8,888 nt of DNA from an uncultured Ruminococcus sp. (GTDB taxonomy: Bacteria; Bacillota; Clostridia; Oscillospirales; Ruminococcaceae): the NCBI GenBank assembly GCA_900545125.1, contig UQXS01000100.1:1-8888 (forward strand), in the 5' to 3' direction. Made by a program: the position numbers and the translations under genes. The stretch's first letter is position 1; each line of letters opens with the position of its first letter. This document shows, piece by piece, positions 1-6,153 of the stretch. The notes under the pieces are model-generated. The model was not told the origin of the DNA. It saw nothing but the letters and a program-made list of their open reading frames with translations, and made no database searches.

Positions 1-11
1 TTCATATTTAT

Positions 12-40
12 ATTATACCATACTTTTGCCTTTTTAGCAA
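12..40 (-). promoter_or_regulatory. leftward sigma-A promoter, extended -10, for a gene beyond the window
   Basis: Read on the minus strand, a -35 box TTGCTA (40-35) and a -10 box TATAAT (17-12) are separated by 17 bases, and the -10 is preceded by TGG, giving an extended -10. The stop codon of the neighbouring recombinase remnant lies inside the -35 region, so the promoter is not for that gene. It must serve something transcribed leftward off the window. It resembles the ATPase-nuclease promoter at 3053-3081: both have AGTTGCT, then 13 bases, then TATGGTATA. The boxes are seen directly; the identity of the downstream gene is inferred. Confidence 0.6.
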
Positions 41-663
41 CTGTGCGGTGTTGCCTTACGTTTTGTACCACACTGTCTGCCGTGCATCCTTGCGTGACAG
101 TCTATGCAGTACAGATAATCACCGAAAAGATATTTGTGCGGTCTTGACGGGTGACGTATCGTCTTTTCACGTCTTTCCTGTGCCATCTGGAACAATTTAC
201 GGCTAATAATGGCAGGGTGCGTATCACGGAAGATTTTGATTTTGTCACTTTCGTTGTAGATTACAGTCTTGTTTTTGTAAGAAGTTATCTGTGTGCGGAA
301 ATTGACCGTATCACCGATATATTCCTGACGTTTGAGAATTGAAGCCACAGTGGCACTGCACCATGAGTAAATATTTTCGGCAGTGACAGGAAGCCCATTT
401 TTTATTTTGTGGTAATACTGTATGCCGACTCGCTTCTCAGCTTGCAGCTGTAATGCAATCTGTTTTGTTTCCATTGCATGATGTACATACAAATCGAAAA
501 TCTTTCTGACAACTTCCGCAGCTTCCTCATCGATCAGCCAAACCTGTTTGTTTTCAGGCGTATTGTAATACCCATACGGCAGTTTCGATGTGATATGCTG
601 ACCGCTGTTGCCATTTTGACGTACCATGGCATGAATTTTCTTTGAAATATCCCTGCTGTACCA
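34..663 (-). pseudogene. large serine recombinase remnant A (catalytic domain missing, C-terminus truncated)
   Basis: This is the middle of a large serine recombinase (site-specific integrase/transposase of phages and conjugative elements). The first ATG is at 627, but homology starts further upstream at about 663, where the frame reads WYSRDISKKIHAM, the usual link after the resolvase domain. It continues through the Recombinase domain: SGQHITSKLPYGYY, then VWLIDEEAAEVVRKIFDLY, SATVASILKRQEYIGDTVNF and THPAIISRKLFQMAQ. It enters the zinc ribbon (YLYCIDCHARMHG) and stops after PHSC. The N-terminal catalytic domain with its serine is absent, and so are the second zinc-ribbon cysteine pair and the coiled-coil tail. 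No ribosome site was seen near 627. It is a non-functional relic that meets remnant B head to head. Confidence 0.85.
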
Positions 664-1399
664 ATACTGGATCGAAATGAGTCACCCTGCCATTATATTG
701 CCTGAAGAATTTGAATTGGTACAGGCTGAAATCCTGCGTAGAAAATCTCTGGGAAAGCAATATAACAGCAAGAGTATTTTTGCAGCAAGAATCGTCTGCG
801 GTGACTGCGGAAACTTTTATGGTTCAAAGGTGTGGCATTCTACAACTAAATACCGCCGTGTGATATGGCGGTGCAATCAGAAATTTAATGGCGTATGCAA
901 GTGCAGTACACCGCATTTATATGAGGATGCTATCAAGGAAAAATTTCTTTCTGCCTGCAATCAGCTTTTTGAAAATCGTGTTGAGATTCTTGAAAATTGC
1001 CAGATGATGCAGAATTTGCTGACAGATTGCACTGAAATAGATGAAAAGCAGCAGGCGGTTTTGCAGGAGATGGAAGTCGTTTCAGAACTGACACGAAAAT
1101 ACATTACAGAAAACAGCCGGACTGCTCAGAATCAGGACGAATACAATGCACACTATAACGGACTGGTGGAACGATATGAGAAACTGAAAAAGAAGTCGCT
1201 TTTATTGCAAAAACAGAAAGAGGAGCGTCTTGCCAAGCGTGATCTGATTGGCGGATTTATTCTGGAATTTTCCAAGTGCAAAGAAATGTTGACGGAGTTT
1301 GATGAACAACTTTGGATTGCAGCAATTGACAAGGTAACTGTATTTCAGGATGGTAGATTGGTATTTTCTTTCAATGATGGGACGGAGATTGAGTTATAA
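662..1399 (+). pseudogene. large serine recombinase remnant B (C-terminal part)
   Basis: This is the C-terminal half of a second large serine recombinase. The first ATG is at 677, but the frame is open from 635 and homology begins at about 662 (QYWIEMSHPAII). In order it holds the end of the Recombinase domain (EEFELVQAEILRRKS), a zinc ribbon with VCGDCG (near residues 41-46 counted from 677) and WRCNQKF..VCKCSTPHL, then a long charged coiled coil (roughly residues 100-195). It ends in the usual tail (LWIAAIDKVTVFQDGRLVFSF). The resolvase catalytic domain is missing, so it cannot recombine DNA by itself. Because it contains its own copy of the HPAII segment also present in remnant A, the two remnants come from different recombinase genes. 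It ends 10 bases before the terminator at 1409. It could still be expressed as a DNA-binding fragment, but I see no promoter or good ribosome site. Confidence 0.85.
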
Positions 1400-1402
1400 G
1401 GA

Positions 1403-1451
1403 AAAAATGGCAGGGCTTTGCTTTTATAGCAATAGTCCTGCCGAATTTTTT
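1403..1451. terminator. bidirectional rho-independent terminator between convergent genes
   Basis: GGCAGG (1409-1414) pairs with CCTGCC (1437-1442). An inner TTGCT/AGCAA stem extends the hairpin. A T-run follows on the plus strand (1446-1451), and an A-run precedes it (1402-1407), which gives a T-run on the minus strand. It therefore suits both the rightward recombinase remnant and the leftward ATPase-nuclease gene. Confidence 0.8.
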
Positions 1452-1470
1452 GTTTGTGTGGAATGAAACA

Positions 1471-3024
1471 TCAAACAACCGCTTCCACAATTGTTCTGCC
1501 GTTCAGTTCAATCGTATGCATACCGCTCTGTTTATTTTTGTTGAAGTTAAAGCTGAGCAGATAGCCCTTATCAATGTGATAGTAGTCCAGATATTCAGAA
1601 AGTTGTTTTTCGCCCTGCATATTATACTCATCGCCGTGCCATATCTTCAGCTCGATGATGTACTGCTTTCCGAGATAGTCTACGATTACATCTGTACGCC
1701 TTTGGTCACGGGTTTGTGCCTCAATGTAGTAATTTCCTGTAACGTTGATGATCGGTCGGAGATAAAGGAGAAACAGCTTTCTGCCGTCATCTTCCTTGAA
1801 TTTGTCAGGCTGTGAACCGTAGATGTCATTGAAATGCAGGATGAACTTTTCGAGGATAAGTTCCATATTCAGCTTGTTTCCAGAAATGAACTGGGATTTG
1901 TCATTAACGCCCTCTGCAAAAATCGGGTTGTCTGTCGTTTCAATGGAGATAAACCAGTTATAAATTCTTACTTCAAAAACTCGATTTGCAATAGCAATTA
2001 AACCGTGTTCGTTTTTTACAAACCCGTACATGAATGCATCATCAATCGTTGCATCGTCTGGATTGTATGGAATTTTGTGTCCCTTAAATAGGATTCCATA
2101 CAGCAGCTTGCGAAGAGATTCGTTATCCTCCAGTTTTCCTATCAGAGATTCAAACAGCGGCGTTTTCTTGATAAGAAGCTGTTTGTTAGCTTCAATGATT
2201 CCGCGACTGCTCCAATCTGATAATTCATCCATGCTTTTACAAAATTCGGCAGCCAGCACCGGATAACCCGAGGTATAGTCATAGATCAGCTGTGAAATTT
2301 CATTGATGTTCATTCCGGTATGGTGGTCATTCTCATATTCAGTCAGCATTCCTGCAATGTCATCTGGGGAAAAACTCATATCCACATCGAAAGGAGATGC
2401 AATATTCCACGGACTGTTGTGCTTATGTTCTGTATCAGAACGGATTTTTTGTCTGAGATTTCTTATATCGTGTACTCCGGCAAGAATGACGGATTGGAAG
2501 GTCGGAGTATCATGACGTTCCAGATAGTATCCTCTGAGTTGTGCTAAGAAGTCGAGAAATACCTGATTATTTGATGCACTGTCCACTTCGTCAATTATCA
2601 GAACAATTGGCTTTGCAGCTTCTTCACACCATTCACTAAATATACCGAATAAATCGCCAATTGAGAACTTATTGCCGATTTTTTTCAGTTCCTTAATCTG
2701 CTCTTGAATTTCTTCACTCATATTGTTGCGGATATCTTTTTTTCTCCAGAGTTCCCTTGCAAAAGCTCTCGAAAATGTTTCTTCATTTTCAAAATTGCTG
2801 TGACTTATAAACTGAAAATCCATCCCTAAAACAATATAAGAATCACTTAAATACTGCTCCAGAGCTTTCAAAGTCGTTGTCTTACCATACTGTCTTCCAC
2901 GGTTGATAACAAAATACTTTCCGGCATCAACCATTTTTTTGATCTCTGCAAGTCTGCTGTCCAGATTGACCATGTAGTGTTCCTGTGGATTGCAGGCTCC
3001 CGTAATATTAAAAGAGCGTTTCAT
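1471..3024 (-). CDS. AAA-type ATPase fused to a PD-(D/E)XK nuclease-like domain
   Basis: The 517-residue protein has an N-terminal P-loop ATPase and a C-terminal nuclease-fold domain. The phosphate-binding loop is at about 42-51 (RGRQYGKTTT), Walker B at 139-148 (PIVLIIDEVD), and a sensor-like strand at 178-190 (SVILAGVHDIRNL). The C-terminus shows the nuclease core: D445 in TDVIVDY, then E458-L-K460 in YIIELKIW, then a Q-x-x-x-Y helix (EKQLSEYLDYY). This matches the AAA_35/AAA-ATPase-like plus PDDEXK_9 architecture that is common in gut Firmicutes and Bacteroidetes. Its cellular role is not established, and a mobile or defence function would be a guess. The start is ATG at 3024, preceded by GAGGTG six bases upstream; the GTG further upstream (3033) overlaps that ribosome site. 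The gene is monocistronic, with its own promoter (3053-3081) and a terminator. No signal peptide or membrane segment was seen, so it is cytoplasmic. It looks intact. Confidence 0.85.
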   Translation of the reverse strand: MKRSFNITGACNPQEHYMVNLDSRLAEIKKMVDAGKYFVINRGRQYGKTTTLKALEQYLSDSYIVLGMDFQFISHSNFENEETFSRAFARELWRKKDIRNNMSEEIQEQIKELKKIGNKFSIGDLFGIFSEWCEEAAKPIVLIIDEVDSASNNQVFLDFLAQLRGYYLERHDTPTFQSVILAGVHDIRNLRQKIRSDTEHKHNSPWNIASPFDVDMSFSPDDIAGMLTEYENDHHTGMNINEISQLIYDYTSGYPVLAAEFCKSMDELSDWSSRGIIEANKQLLIKKTPLFESLIGKLEDNESLRKLLYGILFKGHKIPYNPDDATIDDAFMYGFVKNEHGLIAIANRVFEVRIYNWFISIETTDNPIFAEGVNDKSQFISGNKLNMELILEKFILHFNDIYGSQPDKFKEDDGRKLFLLYLRPIINVTGNYYIEAQTRDQRRTDVIVDYLGKQYIIELKIWHGDEYNMQGEKQLSEYLDYYHIDKGYLLSFNFNKNKQSGMHTIELNGRTIVEAVV

Positions 3025-3052
3025 AATGCTCACCTCGCATTCCTTTTATTTT

Positions 3053-3081
3053 AGTATACCATATCTGCGCTTAAAAAGCAA
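3053..3081 (-). promoter_or_regulatory. promoter of the ATPase-nuclease gene
   Basis: On the minus strand, -35 TTGCTT (3081-3076) and -10 TATACT (3058-3053) are separated by 17 bases. TGG just before the -10 makes it an extended -10. It lies about 30 bases upstream of the ATG at 3024. The AGTTGCT..TATGGTATA pattern is shared with the promoter at 12-40. Confidence 0.7.
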
Positions 3082-3190
3082 CTGAAATTTTATTTGAAAA
3101 TTTAAAATGCGAAGTGGAATAGTGACTTCAAAATATATTAAATTCTGGCAAGTGGATGCTTGTAAAAATTCATAAGTCTTGCCGTTTATT

Positions 3191-3215
3191 CAAAGGGTGC
3201 AATTTGCACCCTTTG
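3191..3215. repeat. 25-bp near-perfect palindrome beside the IS left end
   Basis: CAAAGGGTGCAA (3191-3202) is the exact reverse complement of TTGCACCCTTTG (3204-3215), with one central base. No T-run follows on either strand, so it is not a normal terminator. It ends eight bases before the presumed left end of the IS. It could be an operator, or a hairpin that served as an insertion target. Confidence 0.75.
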
Positions 3216-3223
3216 CACTGAAT

Positions 3224-3243
3224 TGTCCCCCAAAAAGTGAACA
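3224..3243 (+). repeat. IS3 element left terminal inverted repeat (imperfect)
   Basis: TGTCCCCCAAAAAGTGAACA matches the right end in inverted orientation at 14 of 20 positions. An alternative left boundary near 3265, based on the stronger TTTGTGGACAA match, cannot be excluded. Confidence 0.5.
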
Positions 3244-3366
3244 GCCAATTCGCACCTGAATAAGTAGAACCCTTATTTGTGGACAAAGAATTTGAAACAT
3301 TATACCGAAAATGACTTGCATTTCCTCATGAGAAGATATATAATTATCTTGTATGGGAGGAACATA

Positions 3367-3759
3367 ATGGCTACTTTGTTCACTAAAGAGCAGATAAGGG
3401 TTTTAAGCGAAAATCCCTTTACAGAATTTGTCAGCGAAAGTACGCTGAGATTTACTCTTGAATTCAAAAAGGTATTTGTAGATTCATTGAACAGCGGAAA
3501 ACCGATTCGCAACATATTTACGGATGCAGGATATGATCCCACAATCCTGGGTAAGAGCCGAATGAAGAGCTTTTCTCACAGGATGCATGTTGAAGTGAAA
3601 AGCGATGCAGGGCTTCACTCAAATTACAAAGAACGAAAACGCCACCCCGATTTATCTGATTATTCATCAATGACTCAAAAAGATGCAATAATCCATATGC
3701 AAAACGAGATACTGTATCTGCATCAGGATCTTGAATTTATAAAAAAATTATCAATTTGA
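3367..3759 (+). CDS. IS3 orfA, helix-turn-helix protein
   Basis: This is a 130-residue helix-turn-helix protein of the type that precedes orfB in clostridial IS3 elements. In this group it supplies DNA binding for the transposase. The start chosen is ATG 3367 (MATLFTKEQIRVLSENPF), preceded by GGGAGG about seven bases upstream. An upstream ATG at 3277 is in frame but lies in the IS end and has no ribosome site. The HTH core is around residues 26-65 (FKKVFVDSLNSGKPIRNIF, then GYDPTILGKSRMKSF). The C-terminal part is a short coiled coil (MQNEILYLHQDLEFIKK) that would serve oligomerisation. It appears intact. OrfB begins 22 bases downstream in a different frame with its own ribosome site. Confidence 0.75.
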   Translation: MATLFTKEQIRVLSENPFTEFVSESTLRFTLEFKKVFVDSLNSGKPIRNIFTDAGYDPTILGKSRMKSFSHRMHVEVKSDAGLHSNYKERKRHPDLSDYSSMTQKDAIIHMQNEILYLHQDLEFIKKLSI

Positions 3760-3781
3760 ACAGAATAGGAGAGCAGAAGCC

Positions 3782-4777
3782 ATGATAAAAAACTCTCCTT
3801 CGGTAAAGTTTGAGCTTATCAGCCAGATGCTCTCTGATGAAAATAACGTCATGTCAGTCACCGAGTTGTACCGTATTGCAGGCGTTTCACGTTCGGGGTA
3901 CTATCGTTGGGTGGATGCAGAACCCATCAGAAATGACCGTGAAAAAGCTGACAGAGCAGATTTCGAATTGATTCTTATTGCATATCATAAACGTGGATAT
4001 ACGAAAGGTGCAAGAGGAATCTATATGTGCCTGCTTCACATGGATCCGCCTGTTGTCATGAATCTCAAAAAGATTAGATGATAGATGAACAAGTACAACT
4101 TGAAGTGTCCGGTGCGTAAAGTCAATCCATATCGCAGAATAGCGAAAGCTATAAAAACAAACCATGTAGCACAATATCTCCTCTATAGGAAATTTACGGA
4201 GTTCGGACCAAGGATGGTTCTGCTGACCGATATCACATATCTTCCGTATAACGGAACATTTGCGTTTCTATCAACAATACTTGATGCATTCACCAGACAA
4301 GTTCTTGCTTATGTCCTGAGCGATTCCTCGGAGGTTGATTTTGTACTTGAAACAGTCAATCAACTTGTCGAAAAGCACGGTGTCTCGCTGAAAGCAGAAA
4401 CGCTGATCAACAGCGCCCAAGGAAGTCATTACACGTCATACAGCTTTATTCAGCTTGTCAAGGACAAGGGATTGCGGCAGTCTATGTCGCACAGAAGAAA
4501 CTGTTGGGACAACGCTACACAGGAAATTTTCTTCGGTCATATGAAAGATCACATAAAAACGAAACTGAACGATTGTACAGAGTACAGTCAAGTAAAAGAG
4601 ATTATCGATGATTATATAGATTACTACAATCGTGAGCGGTATCAATGGCAGTTAGCAAAACTTTCACTTGACGAATTCTATAAATTCATCGCAACAGGAA
4701 TCTACCCGCTGCCAATAAAAAACGCTCCCTCAGCAGAAATCTATTTGCATACTGATACATCAAAAGATATCAACTGA
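3782..4777 (+). pseudogene. IS3 orfB transposase, split by TGA TAG and missing a catalytic Asp
   Basis: The IS3-type integrase-fold transposase has its two parts in the same frame. The first, 3782-4081 (99 residues, GGAG site upstream), carries the HTH_21 region (VSRSGYYRWV..ARGIYMCLLHMDP). Two adjacent stops, TGA 4079-4081 and TAG 4082-4084, follow, then an ATG at 4085 continues the same protein (MNKYNLKCPVRKVNPYRR). Relatives have a sense pair here, probably Arg-Leu. The second part holds the rve domain: the first catalytic Asp is in LLTDITYL (residue 49 from 4085) and the catalytic Glu is in RRNCWDNATQEIFF (147). The usual HSDQGSHYTS motif reads NSAQGSHYTS, so the second Asp is Ala111 (codon GCC, 4415-4417). 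The D/A-to-E spacing is exactly 35 residues, as in DD(35)E. It is therefore inactive on two independent grounds. Confidence 0.9.
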
Positions 4778-4897
4778 AAGGAGCTTCTCAAAAGGCGGCT
4801 GGCTTTTGCCTCCGGTTCAAAATCTAAGAACAGCTTAGCTATCACGAGATAATGCATCAGGATCGGTTCACTTTTATTGTCCATGGTTGCAAATAAT

Positions 4898-4917
4898 TGT
4901 CCACAAAATGGGGTACA
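4898..4917 (-). repeat. IS3 element right terminal inverted repeat (imperfect)
   Basis: Read on the minus strand it is TGTACCCCATTTTGTGGACA, matching the left end at 14 of 20 positions. The next bases inward (ATTATTTGCAAC) resemble the left-end sequence after TTTGTGGACAA at 3277-3298. Confidence 0.5.
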
Positions 4918-4944
4918 CATAACACCTCTGAAAATTTAGGGTGC

Positions 4945-4998
4945 ATTGTATCATTCGTTTGGTTACTTGCCATATTAGCACTTAACGAATGATACAAT
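4945..4998. repeat. 15-bp inverted repeat overlapping a terminator hairpin
   Basis: ATTGTATCATTCGTT (4945-4959) is the exact reverse complement of AACGAATGATACAAT (4984-4998), with a 24-base loop. The right arm overlaps the left arm and loop of the terminator at 4978-5017, so the two stems cannot form together. This is an attenuator-like layout, although no gene lies directly downstream on the plus strand. Confidence 0.7.
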
Positions 4999-5017
4999 CG
5001 TTAGGTGCATTTTTATT
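4978..5017 (+). terminator. rho-independent terminator downstream of the IS
   Basis: GCACTTAACG (4978-4987) pairs with CGTTAGGTGC (4999-5008) across an 11-base loop, with one T.G wobble, followed by ATTTTTATT (5009-5017). It could end plus-strand read-through from the IS. It may originally have belonged to a gene now lost through the insertion. Confidence 0.6.
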
Positions 5018-5066
5018 GTAAGAAGGCCTAAAAACAAGGCATTTTCGGTTTATCATAAAACGATAG

Positions 5067-5108
5067 CAGCCACAGTGAGGTAAAAATCACTGTGGCTGTT
5101 TCTTTTTT
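5067..5108 (+). terminator. strong rho-independent terminator
   Basis: CAGCCACAGTGA (5067-5078) pairs perfectly over 12 bp with TCACTGTGGCTG (5087-5098) around an eight-base loop, followed by TTTCTTTTTT (5099-5108). It is plus-oriented. No intact plus-strand gene lies close upstream. On the minus strand, downstream of the tocopherol-cyclase-like gene, the T-run is weak and distant. Confidence 0.8.
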
Positions 5109-5128
5109 AGTGGTAAAATAAAACGATA
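5103..5128 (+). repeat. left copy of post-terminator repeat TAAAATAAAACGATA
   Basis: The end of a terminator T-run is followed by AGTGG and TAAAATAAAACGATA (5114-5128). The same arrangement, T-run then AGTG then TAAAATAAAACGTTA, occurs at 8161-8187. The two direct copies bracket the tocopherol-cyclase-like/YyaL gene pair. An inverted copy, CTAACGTTTTATTTTA, sits at 5155-5170. Confidence 0.6.
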
Positions 5129-5245
5129 ACAATCAATCGTTTTATTTTTCAAGGCTAACGTTTTATTTTAGAGGTTATCGTTTTATGATTGAAAAAGCAA
5201 CTGAATCACATCTCAAAGAGTGTAAATTTAATTTTAATATCAGCA

Positions 5246-6094
5246 TTATTTGTATTCAAACTCAAAACTTGCCCTATTGCTGACAAATTCAAATAAGACT
5301 TTTCCTTTATAAGCAAAGCGATAATACGCCTTGCAGGAAACGCTTTCATGGATCGTTCGATTCATGAAACCATGGCTTGGTGCAGCAAGCGGCTGAGTGT
5401 TTTTCTGAATCAATTTTGCAGTCAACTGAAAATCTCCCTGCTTTACGGTAACTGTATTTTTACCAATTTGCTTTACCTTTGCACTAAGGTAAGTGGCAAT
5501 GCGATGCTCTTTTCCATTTATCATAATAAAACCAATGATTCCGGTAAAATGAAGCCCGAACATTGGAATATCTGCAACAGACAGCATCAGTGAACTGTTA
5601 TTGAAATGACACTGCGTCCAGATATATTCTTTTGGGAAAGAGCTTCCGCAGTCTCCTTCGATGTATCCTATTCCGTTATTAAAAACATATTGATGTCCAT
5701 TTACTATAATTTGCCCATTGATTCGGTGCCGCATACTGTAAACGCTGTGCCTGCACTGCATCAGGGGAATGAATTTGAAAGGTCCCATGATGTCATACTG
5801 AATTGGCGAAAGATCGTGAAAATGCAATTCTCCGTTTGCAGAGAGAATATCATTTTTAATTTGCAATCGGATGCCCTTCTCAGAGAAAATATTTTCACCA
5901 ATTTTTACTGCCAATGGATCCTCCTGATATCGTAAAGATTGAAATGGGATATTGAAAGCTGCATCATCTGTGATTACCTGCAATAATGCAGTTTTATTAT
6001 TTTTATTTTGGTGATAAGCTGGGATAAACGCTATCGTTTTATTATTTGTGCAACATTTGAAGTACCACCCCCTAAAATAATCTTGACCTAACAA
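5246..6094 (-). CDS. tocopherol-cyclase-like family protein
   Basis: This 282-residue protein belongs to the tocopherol cyclase-like family. In plants and cyanobacteria that family closes the chromanol ring; in Firmicutes the substrate is unknown, since no tocopherol pathway is expected. Family signatures are YFRGWYFKC (6-14), MGPFKFIPLMQCRHSVYSM (103-121), GYIEGDCGSSFPKEYIWTQ (143-161) and the C-terminal APSHGFMNRTIHES segment (238-251). No signal peptide or membrane helix was seen. The start is TTG at 6094, chosen because a perfect GGAGGT lies six bases upstream on the minus strand and because WYFK sits near the N-terminus as in relatives; a rare start codon may limit expression. It is divergent from the YyaL gene across 96 bases. 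Downstream (5245-5190) no hairpin serving it was found. It looks intact. Naming it a cyclase would overstate what is known. Confidence 0.8.
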   Translation of the reverse strand: MLGQDYFRGWYFKCCTNNKTIAFIPAYHQNKNNKTALLQVITDDAAFNIPFQSLRYQEDPLAVKIGENIFSEKGIRLQIKNDILSANGELHFHDLSPIQYDIMGPFKFIPLMQCRHSVYSMRHRINGQIIVNGHQYVFNNGIGYIEGDCGSSFPKEYIWTQCHFNNSSLMLSVADIPMFGLHFTGIIGFIMINGKEHRIATYLSAKVKQIGKNTVTVKQGDFQLTAKLIQKNTQPLAAPSHGFMNRTIHESVSCKAYYRFAYKGKVLFEFVSNRASFEFEYK

Positions 6095-6153
6095 AATATT
6101 ACCTCCAAAAGTTGAATTTCTTTCCGGATTAGTATTGCCTATGTGAGAATGGA

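Larger units (their letters stand above)
3224..4917 (+). mobile_element. IS3-family insertion sequence, inactivated
   Basis: The element holds an orfA (3367-3759) and an IS3-type DDE transposase orfB (3782-4777) in the same direction. The presumed ends share an imperfect terminal inverted repeat: TGTCCCCCAAAAAGTGAACA at 3224-3243, and on the minus strand TGTACCCCATTTTGTGGACA from 4917 to 4898, with 14 of 20 positions identical and TG..CA type tips. Extra inverted copies of TTTGTGGACAA (3277-3287 left; 4907-4897 right) and AAAAGTGAAC (left end; about 4866-4877 right) lie near both ends and may be transposase sites. No clear target duplication is visible (AAT before, CAT after), so either the exact ends are uncertain or the element has drifted. 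The length of about 1.7 kb is on the long side for this family. It is dead because of the orfB lesions. Confidence 0.75.
5052..5189. repeat. 138-bp nested palindromic region with 14-bp inverted ends
   Basis: ATCATAAAACGATA (5052-5065) is the exact reverse complement of TATCGTTTTATGAT (5176-5189). Between these arms lie a terminator hairpin (5067-5098), a 13-bp perfect stem (AAAATAAAACGAT 5115-5127 with its complement 5136-5148, 8-base loop) and another copy of the motif (5155-5170). The layout of nested inverted repeats with no coding capacity resembles a miniature inverted-repeat element or a complex intergenic repeat. Whether it exists elsewhere in the genome is not visible here. Confidence 0.6.

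Noticed and set aside
34..1399. One recombinase gene broken by a simple internal inversion
   Set aside because: Both remnants contain their own HPAII segment and zinc-ribbon start with different sequences, so they overlap in family coordinates and must come from two genes.
1450..1815. Open frame on the plus strand opposite the ATPase-nuclease gene
   Set aside because: It is antisense to a well-supported conserved protein, has no ribosome site, and its protein sequence shows no domain features.
3034..3190. Possible small gene between the ATPase promoter and the IS
   Set aside because: No frame with a start, ribosome site and reasonable length. Only weak 5-6 bp inverted repeats (for example GGCAAG 3147-3152 with CTTGCC 3178-3183) are visible.
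3741..3747. A AAA AAA slippery heptamer at the end of orfA, correctly phased for a -1 programmed frameshift
   Set aside because: A -1 shift leads into a frame that stops at 3783-3785, while orfB is in the +1 frame and has its own ATG and ribosome site. Fusion through this heptamer is therefore not supported.
3221..4920. Target-site duplication of the IS
   Set aside because: The flanking triplets AAT and CAT differ, and longer flanks do not match, so no duplication can be claimed.
4979..5006. ACTTAAC and GTTAGGT look like the outer boxes of an integron attC site
   Set aside because: The spacing is far too short for an attC, there are no inner L boxes, and the structure is explained better as a terminator hairpin with a T-run.
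5052..5189. Repeated TAAAACG motifs as a CRISPR array
   Set aside because: The copies are in both orientations, irregularly spaced and too short, with no uniform spacers.
6030..6042. 13-base match (minus strand ATAAAACGATAGC) to the repeat arm at 5055-5067
   Set aside because: It lies inside the tocopherol-cyclase-like coding sequence and encodes ordinary residues of it, so it is probably chance in AT-rich DNA.
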